Shown: piece after piece, positions 32,935 through 42,768 of the stretch
Position numbering within the stretch: position 1 is the first letter of the stretch
Layout: each line of letters begins with the position of its first letter
Source of the DNA: an uncultured Bacteroidota bacterium
Lineage (GTDB): Bacteria > Bacteroidota > Bacteroidia > Flavobacteriales_F > PHOS-HE28
NCBI GenBank assembly: GCA_902826215.1
Contig: CADEDY010000014.1
Location: 27,859-91,858, forward strand
DNA length: 64,000 nt
Direction of reading: 5' to 3'
Notes under the pieces: generated by a model
What the model was told of the DNA's origin: nothing
The model's input: the letters and a program-made list of their open reading frames with translations, nothing else
Databases searched by the model: none
Program-made: the position numbers and the translations under genes

Positions 32935-34098
32935 TCAATTCCCGAGCAACGCTTTCATCGCAGCGTACTTGTCCTGGTCGCCGGTCTTCGCGTACAGCTT
33001 CATAAGCTGTTGAATGGTCTGCACATCTTCAGCCTTCAGCTCGTGCGCTTTCTCGAAGTATGGCACCGCCTTCACGTAGATATCGTCGGCGACCTTCTTG
33101 CACTTGGTGTACTCCGTGTCGCTCTTGATCTTGTTGCACTTCTCGTATTCGTAGGCCGCGCGGTTGTTGTACAGCACGCCGATGTTGAAGTAACTATCGA
33201 AGAACTTCGGATCCAACTCCAAGCTCCTCTTGTAGGCTTCCTCGGCTTTCGTATACCAATTGGTCATATCTGCTTCATCCTTCGCGTCCGTGGCTTTCTT
33301 ATCGTACAAGCTCGCAAGCACAGACCACAGCACGGCGTTGTTCGGGTCCTTCTGGATGCCCAGTTTCACGCTTTCTTCCGCTTCGGCACTCCGATCAGCG
33401 GCCAACAAGTAGCTCATCTCGTCCAGGATCAGATCCTTTTCATCGGGGAACCGGGTCCTTCCTTCTTTGATCGCATTGATGGCTCCATCCAAATTATCCC
33501 CTTTGCGCTCCAAGCTGGCGATGTACCGGTAGATCTCCGGTTTGTTGTATCCGGCAGCGATAGCGTCCCGGTAGCGGGCGATCGCCCCAGCAGCATCGCC
33601 CTTCTGCTCGTACGCGAGGGCTGAGTTGAACACGGCATTGGTATCGACCTGACCAAACGCCTTGGCGATCCTTTCTGAACGGGCGTAGTTGGCGATGGCG
33701 GCGTCGAAGCTCTTGGCCGTGAAGGCTTCGTTACCAGCATTCAAGGATGCGATCTGCAAAGCCCCCAAGGAACGGGTGTTCTCGATCTTGTAGTTGCCTT
33801 TAGCGTCCAATTCATTGGCTTTCAGATAACTCTCCACGGACTTATCAAGAGCATCAGGGAATTGGGTCTTCAGCGCAGCGTCCTCACCCATGGCGATCAA
33901 TCGGTAGATCTCTCCCCGATAACGCCAGGTCTTCTCCGAGGCTCCGGTCTTGGCATCAAGGATCGCAGGTTCAATGAACTCCACGGCCTTCGCATACTGG
34001 CCATCCTTCATGTAGTTGTATGCATTCACCACGTTGGCATTCTGAGCGCTCAGGCTCATGCTCAATGCCAGCGTCCCTATCAATACTGCGATCTTCAT
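32935..34098 (-). CDS. Exported TPR protein
   Basis: This 387-residue protein has a signal peptide (AVLIGTLALSMSLSAQ) and about eight TPR-type helix pairs covering the mature part (for example YNYMKDGQYAKAVEFIEPAI and FDSYFNIGVLYNNRAAYEYEK). It is separated from gyrA by only 21 bp and is cotranscribed with it. A TPR gene after gyrA is a recurrent arrangement in Bacteroidota. It probably acts as a periplasmic scaffold. No link to gyrase function is implied. Confidence 0.88.
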   Translation of the reverse strand: MKIAVLIGTLALSMSLSAQNANVVNAYNYMKDGQYAKAVEFIEPAILDAKTGASEKTWRYRGEIYRLIAMGEDAALKTQFPDALDKSVESYLKANELDAKGNYKIENTRSLGALQIASLNAGNEAFTAKSFDAAIANYARSERIAKAFGQVDTNAVFNSALAYEQKGDAAGAIARYRDAIAAGYNKPEIYRYIASLERKGDNLDGAINAIKEGRTRFPDEKDLILDEMSYLLAADRSAEAEESVKLGIQKDPNNAVLWSVLASLYDKKATDAKDEADMTNWYTKAEEAYKRSLELDPKFFDSYFNIGVLYNNRAAYEYEKCNKIKSDTEYTKCKKVADDIYVKAVPYFEKAHELKAEDVQTIQQLMKLYAKTGDQDKYAAMKALLGN

Positions 34099-34119
34099 GT
34101 GTTCGGTTTACGTCTTGAT

Positions 34120-36699
34120 CTATGCGTTATCAACTTCGGTGCCATTGTCCTCAGCCGGGGCATCGCCAGAAGGTTGTTCGCCGTTCTCACCTTCCCCTTC
34201 GGCTGGAGTTTCGTCTTCCTTGAGGTCACTGTCGATCTTCGCCACCGCGGCGATCTGGTCGTTCTTGCGCAACTCGATCAAGCGCACCCCTTGTGTAGCG
34301 CGTCCCAGAACTCGCATTTCATCAAGTCCCATGCGGATCGTCATACCGCTTCGGTTGATGATCATGAGCTGGTCCGCATCCGTGACGGCTTTGATGGCCA
34401 CCAGTTCACCGGTCTTATCCGTGACCTGCATCGTCTTCACCCCTTTGCCACCGCGGCTTACCATGCGATACACGTAGTCGCCGGCTTCGTCCAGCATGGC
34501 GGTGCGTTTTCCGTAACCCTTTTCACTGACCACCAGAACCTGCTGGGTTTGCAGATCGGCCTTGTCCATGGTGATCATTCCGATGACCTCGTTCGCCTCA
34601 CCATCGCCCAGGTTCATGCCGCGAACACCGCTGGCGTTACGGCCCATTGGGCGTACATCGCCTTCTTCGAAATGCACGGCGCGTCCTTCCTTGCTGGCCA
34701 ACAGAATATGATGGTTACCATTGGTCAAGCGGGCTTCAAGCAATTCGTCACCCTCACGAATCCCTACGGCGATGATGCCGTTGGCACGGGGACGGCTGTA
34801 CGCTTCAAGGGTGGTCTTCTTGATAATACCTTTCTTGGTGCATAGCACAACGAAATGGTTGCTCAGGTGCTCTTCGCTCTTCAGATCGGTCACGTTCAGG
34901 TAGGCTACGACCTTGTCGTCCCCTTCCAGCTGCACGAGGTTCTGGATCGCACGACCCTTGCTTTGGCGGTTGCCCTCGGGGATGTCGAATACACGCATCC
35001 AGTACACGCGCCCCTTCTGGGTGAAGATGAGCAGGTAATTGTGGTTGGTGGCCACGAACAAATGCTCCAAGAAGTCCTCGTCCCGTGTGGTGCTGCCACG
35101 ACTGCCGATGCCACCACGGCCCTGCGTGCGGAATTCGGTCAAGGCCGTGCGCTTGATGTAGCCCAAGTGACTGATGGTGACCACCACCGCTTCATCAGCG
35201 ATCAGGTCCTCCATGCTCATATCACCGCTCGCGGCCACGATCTCGGTGCGGCGCTTATCGCCGTATTTCTCCTTGATCTCGGCGGTTTCGTCCTTCACGA
35301 TCTGCAGGCGGATACCCTCGTCCCCGAGGATGGCCTTCAAGCGATCGATCAGCTTCATCAATTCGGCGTATTCCTCCTTGATCTTGTCCCGCTCGAGGCC
35401 GGTGAGCCGCTGCAGACGCATGTCGAGGATCGCCCGCGCTTGGATCTCGCTGAGCGTGAACTGGGACATCAGCCCTTCGCGAGCGATATCCGGGGTAGCG
35501 CTGGCACGGATCAATGCGATCACCGCATCCAGATGGTCCAAAGCGATGAGCAAGCCTTCTAGAATGTGCGCCCGCTCTTCGGCCTTGCGCAGGTCGAATT
35601 TGCTGCGTCGCACGATCACATCGAGACGGTGTGTCACGAAATGCTGGATCATGGCCTTCAGGCCCAGCATCACTGGCCTTCCTCCGACCAGTGCAATACT
35701 GTTGACACTGAAGCTGGTCTGCAACGAACTGTATTTGAACAGCTGATTGAGCACCACGGTACCCATCGCCTCACGCTTGACGTCATATACCACGCGGATC
35801 CCCGTGCGATCGCTGTAATCATTGACGTCACTGATCCCTTCGATCTTCTTGTCGTTCACGAGATCAGCAACACCCTTCACCAATTGAACGGCCTTGTTCG
35901 TTTGGAACGGGATCTCCGTGCAGACGACTGACTCGCGACCGGTCTTGATATCCTCTTCGATATGGCACTTGGCGCGGAGAACGACCTTGCCACGTCCTGT
36001 TTCATAAGCTTCCCGGATGCCATCGACCCCGTAGATCACTCCACCTGTCGGGAAGTCAGGTCCTTTGATGTGCTGCATCAAGCCTGCCACATCGATGTCC
36101 CTGTCGTCGATGTAAGCGGCGATACCATCACAAACCTCGCTGAGGTTATGCGGTGGCATGTTCGTGGCCATACCCACAGCGATGCCTGAGGCCCCGTTCA
36201 CCAATAGGTTCGGGATCTTCGTGGGCATCACACTAGGCTCCTCCAACGTGTCGTCGAAGTTGGGGCGCATGTCCACCGTCTCCTTGTCAAGATCCGCGAG
36301 CACCTCTTCGGCTATCTTCTTGAATCGAGCTTCGGTATAACGCATGGCAGCCGGGCTGTCGCCATCGATGCTGCCGAAGTTCCCTTGACCGTCCACCAAG
36401 GGATAGCGCAAACTCCATTCCTGCGCCATGCGGACCATGGCGTCGTACACACTGCTATCACCGTGCGGGTGGTATTTACCCAACACTTCACCCACGATAC
36501 GGGCGCTTTTCTTGTGTGCGCGGTTGCTCAAGACCCCCAGATCCTGCATGCCGAAAAGCACGCGGCGGTGCACGGGTTTCAATCCGTCCCGCACATCGGG
36601 CAGGGCCCGGCTAACGATCACCGACATCGAATAATCGATGTAGGCGGTCTTCATTTCATTCTCGATGTTGATCTGTATGATCTTCTCTCCTTCTGCCAT
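34120..36699 (-). CDS. gyrA: DNA gyrase subunit A
   Basis: This 859-residue protein is the breakage-reunion subunit of gyrase. The active-site tyrosine is Y121 ([10 protein letters not shown]). The quinolone-determining region [15 protein letters not shown] keeps Ser82 and Asp86, equivalent to the sensitive Ser83/Asp87 of E. coli. The C-terminal domain has six beta-pinwheel blades with a GyrA-box-like [10 protein letters not shown]. The last 40 or so residues are a Glu/Asp-rich tail. It is divergent from clpC across a 257-bp region with two DnaA boxes. Confidence 0.98.
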   Translation of the reverse strand: MAEGEKIIQINIENEMKTAYIDYSMSVIVSRALPDVRDGLKPVHRRVLFGMQDLGVLSNRAHKKSARIVGEVLGKYHPHGDSSVYDAMVRMAQEWSLRYPLVDGQGNFGSIDGDSPAAMRYTEARFKKIAEEVLADLDKETVDMRPNFDDTLEEPSVMPTKIPNLLVNGASGIAVGMATNMPPHNLSEVCDGIAAYIDDRDIDVAGLMQHIKGPDFPTGGVIYGVDGIREAYETGRGKVVLRAKCHIEEDIKTGRESVVCTEIPFQTNKAVQLVKGVADLVNDKKIEGISDVNDYSDRTGIRVVYDVKREAMGTVVLNQLFKYSSLQTSFSVNSIALVGGRPVMLGLKAMIQHFVTHRLDVIVRRSKFDLRKAEERAHILEGLLIALDHLDAVIALIRASATPDIAREGLMSQFTLSEIQARAILDMRLQRLTGLERDKIKEEYAELMKLIDRLKAILGDEGIRLQIVKDETAEIKEKYGDKRRTEIVAASGDMSMEDLIADEAVVVTISHLGYIKRTALTEFRTQGRGGIGSRGSTTRDEDFLEHLFVATNHNYLLIFTQKGRVYWMRVFDIPEGNRQSKGRAIQNLVQLEGDDKVVAYLNVTDLKSEEHLSNHFVVLCTKKGIIKKTTLEAYSRPRANGIIAVGIREGDELLEARLTNGNHHILLASKEGRAVHFEEGDVRPMGRNASGVRGMNLGDGEANEVIGMITMDKADLQTQQVLVVSEKGYGKRTAMLDEAGDYVYRMVSRGGKGVKTMQVTDKTGELVAIKAVTDADQLMIINRSGMTIRMGLDEMRVLGRATQGVRLIELRKNDQIAAVAKIDSDLKEDETPAEGEGENGEQPSGDAPAEDNGTEVDNA

Positions 36700-36786
36700 G
36701 ATCTGTCAATTCGTCACGCTGGCCCGGTCCTTGTGAACAGGCCCCCGGATTTGGGAGCCCGAAGGTACTCCGATCGCCCCCTACGT

Positions 36787-36843
36787 TTCCTCGGATTTAT
36801 CCACAAACCGACACTCTCCTGTGGATAAATGCACTTCCTCGGA
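36787..36843. promoter_or_regulatory. Inverted pair of perfect DnaA boxes bracketed by a direct repeat
   Basis: ATTTATCCACA (36795-36805) and its exact reverse complement TGTGGATAAAT (36820-36830) are 14 bp apart. Each contains the consensus DnaA box TTATCCACA. The pair is framed by two copies of TTCCTCGGA in the same direction (36787-36795 and 36835-36843). It sits mid-way between gyrA and clpC, so it can regulate either gene or be part of a replication origin. Confidence 0.7.
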
Positions 36844-36872
36844 ACAAGGCCACCGATGGTGCGTTCAATAGC

Positions 36873-36902
36873 TTGCCCCCATTGGCCGGACAAGTAACTT
36901 AG
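36873..36902 (+). promoter_or_regulatory. Putative clpC promoter
   Basis: TTG (36873-36875), a 19-bp spacer and TAACTTAG (36895-36902) fit the Bacteroidota -33/-7 promoter layout with two deviations at the end of the -7 box. The clpC ATG is 54 bp downstream. Confidence 0.4.
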
Positions 36903-36956
36903 CAAGGTCCCTGAACGACCTCGCCCAAGCTCGAAACAACAGCAGAAACCCAACGA

Positions 36957-39560
36957 ATGGACGCTAAATTCTCACCCCGGGTCCGCGACGTCATCACGTT
37001 CAGCCGTGAAGAGGCCTTGCGACTGGGTCACAATTACATCGGTATCGAGCACATCCTGCTCGGCCTCATTCGCGAAGGCGAAGGCAATGCGATCCGCATC
37101 CTTCAGCGGCTGGAGGTGGACATCGACGAGCTCCGCAAAGTGGTGGAAGGTTCCATGGAGCCCGCCAGTGCCATGCGACCGCCTGATAAGGACAAGATCA
37201 CGCTGATCAAGCAGGCGGAGAAGATGCTCAAGATCACCTTCCTCGAGGCGAAGCTCTTCAAGAGCCCGAACATCGATACGGAGCACCTTCTACTGAGCAT
37301 GCTGAAGGACGAGGACAACCTCGCCACCCGCACCTTGCACAAGTTCCATGTGGACTACGACAGCGTGAAGCATGAAGTGGACACGATCCTGGCCGATGGC
37401 GGCGATGGGCCGGATACCTTCGTGAACAAGCCCAAAGCACAAGGACCGCAAAGCACCGATGACGACGACGACGATAGCGGAAGCTTCAGCGGTGGTGGTG
37501 GAGGTGCTCAACGAAAGCAGGGTGACAGCAAGAGCAAGACACCTGTGCTGGACAATTTCGGCCGCGACCTGACCAAGTTGGCGGAGGATGGAAAGCTGGA
37601 CCCTATCGTTGGGCGTGAGAAGGAGATCGAACGCGTTAGTCAGATCCTTTCCCGCCGCAAGAAGAACAATCCGGTATTGATCGGGGAACCCGGCGTGGGT
37701 AAGAGTGCGATAGCGGAAGGTCTCGCCCTGCGCATCATCCAACGCAAAGTGAGCCGTGTGCTATTCGGAAAGCGCATCGTGGCGCTGGATATCGCCTCCT
37801 TGGTGGCAGGTACCAAATACCGCGGCCAGTTCGAGGAACGCATGAAGGCGGTGATGAACGAGTTGGAGAACAGTCCGGATGTGATCCTCTTCATCGATGA
37901 GATCCACACCATCGTTGGTGCGGGTGGCGCAAGCGGATCACTTGATGCTAGCAACATGTTCAAACCAGCATTGGCACGTGGCGAGATCCAATGCATCGGG
38001 GCAACTACCCTCGATGAGTATCGCCAATACATCGAGAAGGATGGTGCGTTGGAGCGTCGCTTCCAAAAGGTGCTGGTGGAGCCGACCAGCGTGGATGAGA
38101 CCATTCAGATCCTCAACAACATCAAGGAGAAGTACGAGGATCACCACAACGTGAACTTCACACCTGACGCGATCGAGGCTTGTGTGAAGCTTACCAATCG
38201 CTACATCACCGACAGGCACCTACCCGATAAGGCGATCGACGCCATGGATGAGAGCGGAAGCCGGGTGCACATCAGCAACATCGTGGTGCCCAAGGCCATT
38301 CTTGATGTAGAGCAGAAGATCGAGGACATCAAGGAAGAGAAGAACAAGGTGGTTCGCAGCCAGCGTTACGAGGAGGCTGCGAAGCTGCGCGATCGTGAGC
38401 GCCAGTTGTTGGAGGAACTCGAAAGTGCCAAAAAGGCATGGGAGGAGGAAAGCAAGAGCAACCGCACCACGGTCACGGAGGAGAATGTTGCCGAGGTGGT
38501 GGCCATGATGAGCGGAATTCCGGTCACACGCATCGCCGAGAAGGAAAGCGGCAAGCTGCGTCGGATGAAGGAAGAGATGCAGGGCAAGGTGATCGGCCAG
38601 GATGACGCGGTCGTGAAAGTGGTCAAGGCCATCCAGCGGAATCGCGCCGGATTGAAGGATCCGAATCGCCCTATCGGCAGTTTCATTTTCCTAGGGCCTA
38701 CCGGTGTTGGTAAGACCCAGTTGGCCAAGGAACTCGCCCGATACCTCTTCGATACGGAGGATGCGTTGATCCGCATTGACATGAGCGAGTACATGGAGAA
38801 GTTCTCCGTGAGCCGCTTGATCGGTGCTCCTCCCGGATATGTTGGTTACGAGGAAGGCGGTCAATTGACCGAGAAAGTTCGTCGCCGCCCCTACTCCATC
38901 ATCTTGCTGGATGAGATCGAGAAGGCGCATCCTGACGTCTTCAACTTGCTGCTGCAGGCGCTGGACGACGGAAAGATGACCGATAGCCTAGGCCGCCACA
39001 TCGACTTCAAGAACGCCATCATCATCATGACCTCGAACATCGGGGCTCGCGATCTGAGCGACTTCGGAAAAGGTGTTGGCTTCGGTACCGCAGCGAAAGC
39101 TCAAGGTCAGGAGGACAGCAATCGTGGGGTGATCGAAAAGGCTTTGAAGAAGGCCTTTGCACCGGAATTCCTGAACCGGATCGATGACATCATCATCTTC
39201 AACAGCCTGACTCGGGGCGACATCCACAAGATCATCGACATCGAACTGGGCCACCTGTACAAGCGTGTTGCAGAACTGGGCTACGACCTCAAGCTAACCG
39301 ACGAAGCGAAGGATTTCCTTGCCGAGAAAGGCTACGATGAGAAGTTCGGAGCGCGCCCGTTGAAGCGTGCGATCCAGAAGTTCATCGAAGATCCAATGGC
39401 CGAGGAGATCATCAACCAAGGTGTGGAAGAGGGTGACAAGATCTCCGTTGGTATGAACAAGGAGAAGAGCGACCTCGCGATCAAAGTGACCAAGGGAAAG
39501 AAGAAGGTCGGCAAGGGCGATACCGATACCAAAGAACTTCCCCCTGCTGAAGAGGCTTGA
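36957..39560 (+). CDS. clpC: ATP-dependent Clp protease ATP-binding subunit ClpC
   Basis: This 867-residue Hsp100 unfoldase feeds substrates to ClpP. It has two Clp N repeats (about 1-150), an acidic/Gly-rich linker (about 160-195), AAA1 with Walker A GEPGVGKSA (about 243) and DEIHT, a UVR-type coiled segment (about 462-490, RSQRYEEAAKLRDRER), AAA2 with Walker A GPTGVGKTQ (about 580) and a C-terminal small domain. A ClpP-loop motif in AAA2 was not verified. It is divergent from gyrA and ends at a strong terminator. Confidence 0.97.
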   Translation: MDAKFSPRVRDVITFSREEALRLGHNYIGIEHILLGLIREGEGNAIRILQRLEVDIDELRKVVEGSMEPASAMRPPDKDKITLIKQAEKMLKITFLEAKLFKSPNIDTEHLLLSMLKDEDNLATRTLHKFHVDYDSVKHEVDTILADGGDGPDTFVNKPKAQGPQSTDDDDDDSGSFSGGGGGAQRKQGDSKSKTPVLDNFGRDLTKLAEDGKLDPIVGREKEIERVSQILSRRKKNNPVLIGEPGVGKSAIAEGLALRIIQRKVSRVLFGKRIVALDIASLVAGTKYRGQFEERMKAVMNELENSPDVILFIDEIHTIVGAGGASGSLDASNMFKPALARGEIQCIGATTLDEYRQYIEKDGALERRFQKVLVEPTSVDETIQILNNIKEKYEDHHNVNFTPDAIEACVKLTNRYITDRHLPDKAIDAMDESGSRVHISNIVVPKAILDVEQKIEDIKEEKNKVVRSQRYEEAAKLRDRERQLLEELESAKKAWEEESKSNRTTVTEENVAEVVAMMSGIPVTRIAEKESGKLRRMKEEMQGKVIGQDDAVVKVVKAIQRNRAGLKDPNRPIGSFIFLGPTGVGKTQLAKELARYLFDTEDALIRIDMSEYMEKFSVSRLIGAPPGYVGYEEGGQLTEKVRRRPYSIILLDEIEKAHPDVFNLLLQALDDGKMTDSLGRHIDFKNAIIIMTSNIGARDLSDFGKGVGFGTAAKAQGQEDSNRGVIEKALKKAFAPEFLNRIDDIIIFNSLTRGDIHKIIDIELGHLYKRVAELGYDLKLTDEAKDFLAEKGYDEKFGARPLKRAIQKFIEDPMAEEIINQGVEEGDKISVGMNKEKSDLAIKVTKGKKKVGKGDTDTKELPPAEEA

Positions 39561-39581
39561 TCGAGTGAAGCATTGAACGCG

Positions 39582-39609
39582 AAAGGCCTGAGCGATCACT
39601 CAGGCCTTT
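39582..39609. terminator. Strong bidirectional terminator between clpC and the barrel gene
   Basis: AAAGGCCTGAG (39582-39592) and CTCAGGCCTTT (39599-39609) form a perfect 11-bp stem with a 6-nt loop and a T-tract on the plus side. The A-tract before the stem serves the minus strand. Confidence 0.85.
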
Positions 39610-39613
39610 TTCG

Positions 39614-40285
39614 TTACCAACCAGGCCCTTCGCGTGCCGCTTTTCGGAAACGGGTACTGAACCCCATGCCGATCACCAAGTACTGGTAGTTGCGCTTTTC
39701 CTGAAGCTCCGGACGGCCCGGAAAGCTTTCCAGACCAAGGTTCGAGGCTCCGAAAACGCCTCCATCGTGCTCGTATCCCAAGGTCAACCCGAACGCCAGG
39801 TTGTCCGTTGCGTTGATGTAGTAGCCCGTACCGATCCCCCAGTGGAACAGGCCTTTCTGTTGCGATGAACCACACGTAGGGCAATCGAAGGTGTAGTTGG
39901 AGACACCGAAACGAGCATTCAATTCATAAAAGGTCCTTGGACCCGTGTACTGTTCGTATTGGACCTTCCCATAGAACGCACTACGCCGGATCTCACCGGA
40001 AGTAACCGTCGGAGCCAAGGCCCTTTCGTTGATGCCGAACCAGGTCATACGGCCTCCAATACCAATGCCCAGCCCTTTCTTCAGCGGGAATTGGATCACC
40101 CCATCCAACTGTCCGACGCTCTCGGTGACGGCTTCAAAAAGTGGATTCCCCAGTGGAACAGGAAGATTGAGGTTGCCCTTGAACGTGGCGGAGACATCGG
40201 GCAAGCGGGTCTTCTTTTGCTGACCATGAACAAGACCAGCAGATGCGATCGATAGGAACACGAAAAGGCTTCGAACGAATATCAT
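39614..40285 (-). CDS. Outer-membrane beta-barrel-like protein
   Basis: The 223 residues have a signal peptide (LFVFLSIASAGLVHGQ) and alternating amphipathic strands (GLGIGIGGRMTWFGI, NLAFGLTLGYEHDGG, YQYLVIGMGFSTRF), the pattern of a small 8-10-stranded outer-membrane barrel. A CPTCG pair may form a disulfide in a loop. It is the last gene of a three-gene operon with 4-bp overlaps. Function is unknown. Confidence 0.75.
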   Translation of the reverse strand: MIFVRSLFVFLSIASAGLVHGQQKKTRLPDVSATFKGNLNLPVPLGNPLFEAVTESVGQLDGVIQFPLKKGLGIGIGGRMTWFGINERALAPTVTSGEIRRSAFYGKVQYEQYTGPRTFYELNARFGVSNYTFDCPTCGSSQQKGLFHWGIGTGYYINATDNLAFGLTLGYEHDGGVFGASNLGLESFPGRPELQEKRNYQYLVIGMGFSTRFRKAAREGPGW

Positions 40286-40674
40286 GTCCGTTGAAGACGG
40301 AATTGACGGACGGTCCGTTGCGTACGCGAGTTCACTTCCAGGAAATAAATGCCATCGGGCAATTCTGGCAGGCGCTGTTCCAAGGTGTGTTCACCTGCTG
40401 TCAGCGATACGGCGGGCCAACTGCTTAGCGGTGCATGACCTGCATTCAATAGGCCCATATCAACGGTGTGTTCGCGTGGCACAAGCAATTGAACGTGGAG
40501 CCGGGCTGGATGGTATGCCACTTCGAGCGCAAGCAGCTCCACATGTGAAATGGCAGGCATATCATTCGCCAGCACCGTGCGGCGGAACTTTCGCCACAGG
40601 ACCACGACCAGCAACACGCTGAGCGTGATCAGCAGAGCCGTCCGCAGCGTGATCAGATCCTCGGTGCCGATCAT
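40282..40674 (-). CDS. Membrane-anchored small protein, unknown function
   Basis: The 130 residues have one N-terminal transmembrane helix (LRTALLITLSVLLVVVLW) and a beta-rich domain whose end (LPDGIYFLEVNSRTQRTVRQF) resembles the fold of T9SS sorting domains, though the protein is too short and membrane-anchored to be a normal T9SS substrate. It overlaps the genes on both sides by 4 bp. Confidence 0.65.
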   Translation of the reverse strand: MIGTEDLITLRTALLITLSVLLVVVLWRKFRRTVLANDMPAISHVELLALEVAYHPARLHVQLLVPREHTVDMGLLNAGHAPLSSWPAVSLTAGEHTLEQRLPELPDGIYFLEVNSRTQRTVRQFRLQRT

Positions 40675-40946
40675 AGCGTGATCACACCGGTGATCTCGGA
40701 AGCTTTGTCGTAACGGGCCACGACCTCGTCGGCGCTCATCATCACTTCTTTGACGGTGATGCTCAAGTATTTCCCGCCCGCACTGTATTTCCGCAGGATC
40801 TCACTTTCTGCGGGGAACAGAGCGAGAACTGCATCCAACCGTTCCGTTTCCGGCTCGAAGATGAACTTGTACATGTATACCGCTGGCCATGCATGAACCT
40901 TATCGAGATTCTGGCGCAAACGTTCCTTGGCTTCTTCGCTCAACAT
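40671..40946 (-). CDS. DUF493 (YbeD-like) family protein
   Basis: The 91-residue protein begins at the ATG at 40946 (MLSEEAKERLRQ). The longer frame to 41105 is antisense to the next gene. The core PAVYMYKFIFEPETERLDAVL and SITVKEVMMSADEVVARYDKASEI matches the ACT-like fold of DUF493/YbeD. These are small cytosolic proteins, in E. coli regulators that bind metabolic partners. A TACCTTTG box lies 13 bp upstream. Confidence 0.8.
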   Translation of the reverse strand: MLSEEAKERLRQNLDKVHAWPAVYMYKFIFEPETERLDAVLALFPAESEILRKYSAGGKYLSITVKEVMMSADEVVARYDKASEITGVITL

Positions 40947-40958
40947 GGATCTACCTTG

Positions 40959-40966
40959 CAAAGGTA
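40959..40966 (-). promoter_or_regulatory. Putative -7 promoter box TACCTTTG
   Basis: An exact TAnnTTTG element on the minus strand, ending 12 bp before the DUF493 ATG. Confidence 0.45.
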
Positions 40967-41025
40967 ACCCCGCCCGATCGAACCTTTCCTTTGCAGGCGT
41001 GTACAGCATCTTCGAACACCCCACC

Positions 41026-42150
41026 ATGTCCATCCGTTGGTCATCGATCATTCCACTTCTTTTCGCCGGGCATTGCATGGCCCAGGCCGAGGTGCCTTCG
41101 AGCACACGTCAGGTCGATCAGCAGTCCTTGTTGCAGAAGGACGGCTATCAAGGTGGTTGGAACGCTCCACCAGCGGCGCAGTTGGAACTGAAGGAGTCCG
41201 AGGCCTTGGACGAGGAGAAGATCATGGTCGACGCACCCATGCAATTGAATGTGCTTCGTTCCGAACGCAACGCTTCGTTGGCGCGCAACCAAGGGACCAT
41301 TCCCGCCTCGGACCAAACACGCATCCAGGGTTTGGCAGATGACCTGAACCGCAAGGCCCCGGCCAGTTTCGAAGCACACTTGGCCAATTTCTACGCAGCG
41401 TTCCCGGCGCCAGCTGCTTTCCAGGAAATGGAGTTGGCTTTGGCCAAAGGCCGGGACCGCGCGGAGCTTGTGGCGCCGCGACTATTGAATGCCGTGCGCA
41501 TGGACAATACCGCAGAATTGACCATTCGTGCCAAGGACATGAAGGACCGCGGCGCAATCGCACCTGCGCTCTACAAGGTGGCTTGGGATATGCTGGCTTC
41601 CACCGAACCGGGTGCTGTTTTGTTCACTGCTGGAGATATGGACCTGTTCCCAGCGTTGGTCGAGCAATTCGTCCAGGGCTCTCGAAAGGACGTTCTCTTG
41701 GTGGATACCCGCCTCTTGGTGGATCCTGCCTACCGCATGCGCATTTGGGAGCGGGCCAAAGCGAAGGGGCAGCCCGGTAGCGCGGCACGTTTCATACAGG
41801 ATCTGGCCAGTGCGACCGATCGCCCTGTCCACCTCTCCCTTGCACTAGGTGAAAAGGAGTTGGCCCAAATGAAGGACATGCTCTACAATACGGGCCTAAC
41901 GATGCGCTACAGTCCTGTGCCATTCGACAATATGGTGCTATTGGAAGGCCGTTGGTCCACCTTCAAGAAATCGATGGATGCTGGACCGCTTTCGCGCAAC
42001 TACTTGGTTCCTGGTTCAGCACTCTTGCTCCACTACCGAGCGATCGGCGATGAACCCCGCGCTGCTCGTTTGGAATTCGAGCTGCGCGAAATGGCCAAAC
42101 GACTGGGAGCCACCAATGCCTTGTTCAAAGCTGGGATACTCGCCCATTGA
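41026..42150 (+). CDS. Exported protein of unknown function upstream of the sigma factor
   Basis: From the ATG at 41026 the 374-residue protein has a signal peptide (SSIIPLLFAGHCMAQ). The mature part has helical segments and the motif VLFTAGDMDLFPALVEQF followed by RKDVLLVDTRLLVDPAYR, which resembles the GDxDxFPxWYxQ...RxDVxxxxxxLL end of Bacteroidota DUF2723 membrane proteins. This is a resemblance only. It lies 3 bp before the ECF sigma gene and is probably its operon partner. Confidence 0.7.
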   Translation: MSIRWSSIIPLLFAGHCMAQAEVPSSTRQVDQQSLLQKDGYQGGWNAPPAAQLELKESEALDEEKIMVDAPMQLNVLRSERNASLARNQGTIPASDQTRIQGLADDLNRKAPASFEAHLANFYAAFPAPAAFQEMELALAKGRDRAELVAPRLLNAVRMDNTAELTIRAKDMKDRGAIAPALYKVAWDMLASTEPGAVLFTAGDMDLFPALVEQFVQGSRKDVLLVDTRLLVDPAYRMRIWERAKAKGQPGSAARFIQDLASATDRPVHLSLALGEKELAQMKDMLYNTGLTMRYSPVPFDNMVLLEGRWSTFKKSMDAGPLSRNYLVPGSALLLHYRAIGDEPRAARLEFELREMAKRLGATNALFKAGILAH

Positions 42151-42153
42151 GCC

Positions 42154-42768
42154 ATGGCATTGTTCGGAACGGAATATGGTAAGCTCGGTGATGAACGCCT
42201 GATGGAACTTGTCGTGCGCGGTGATGAAAAGGCATTCGCCACCATCTATGATCGCTATCACAGAAGGGTGCTCAATTACTTCCACCGAATGCTGTGGAGC
42301 GATCGCGAGAAAGCGCAGGATTTCCTGCAGGACCTTTTCACCAAGCTGGCCACCCGCCCGCAGAGCTACGATGTTTCGCGACCATTCCAGACCTGGTTGT
42401 TCAGTGTGGCGAACAACATGTGCAAGAACGCGTACCGCCACGAAGCTGTGGTTCGTGAAGCTGCCGTGCACCTGCGCAATGGAGTGGACCGGGTCGAGGC
42501 AACCGATGGCGTGGAAGTGGATCGAGAGCACTTCCGCGATCGGCTCGACGAAGAATTGGACAAGTTGGACCCGGATCACAAGGCCACCTTCGTGATGCGC
42601 TTCCATGAGGATATGCCCATCAAGGAGATCGCTTCTGCCTTCGGGTGCAGCGAGGGCACGGTGAAATCCCGCATCTTCTACACCCTTAAGAAACTGGCCG
42701 AGCGCATGAAAGAGTTCGACCCCAATGCCCTGATACCCCATGGAACTGCGAGAGCGATACGATCCTGA
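42154..42768 (+). CDS. ECF-type RNA polymerase sigma factor
   Basis: The 204-residue protein has sigma region 2 (about 20-90, FATIYDRYHRRVLNYFHRM and AQDFLQDLFTKLAT) and region 4 with a helix-turn-helix (about 140-190, IKEIASAFGCSEGTVKSR). The overlapping downstream gene encodes a membrane protein in the usual anti-sigma position. It may control an envelope response. Target promoters are unknown. Confidence 0.93.
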   Translation: MALFGTEYGKLGDERLMELVVRGDEKAFATIYDRYHRRVLNYFHRMLWSDREKAQDFLQDLFTKLATRPQSYDVSRPFQTWLFSVANNMCKNAYRHEAVVREAAVHLRNGVDRVEATDGVEVDREHFRDRLDEELDKLDPDHKATFVMRFHEDMPIKEIASAFGCSEGTVKSRIFYTLKKLAERMKEFDPNALIPHGTARAIRS

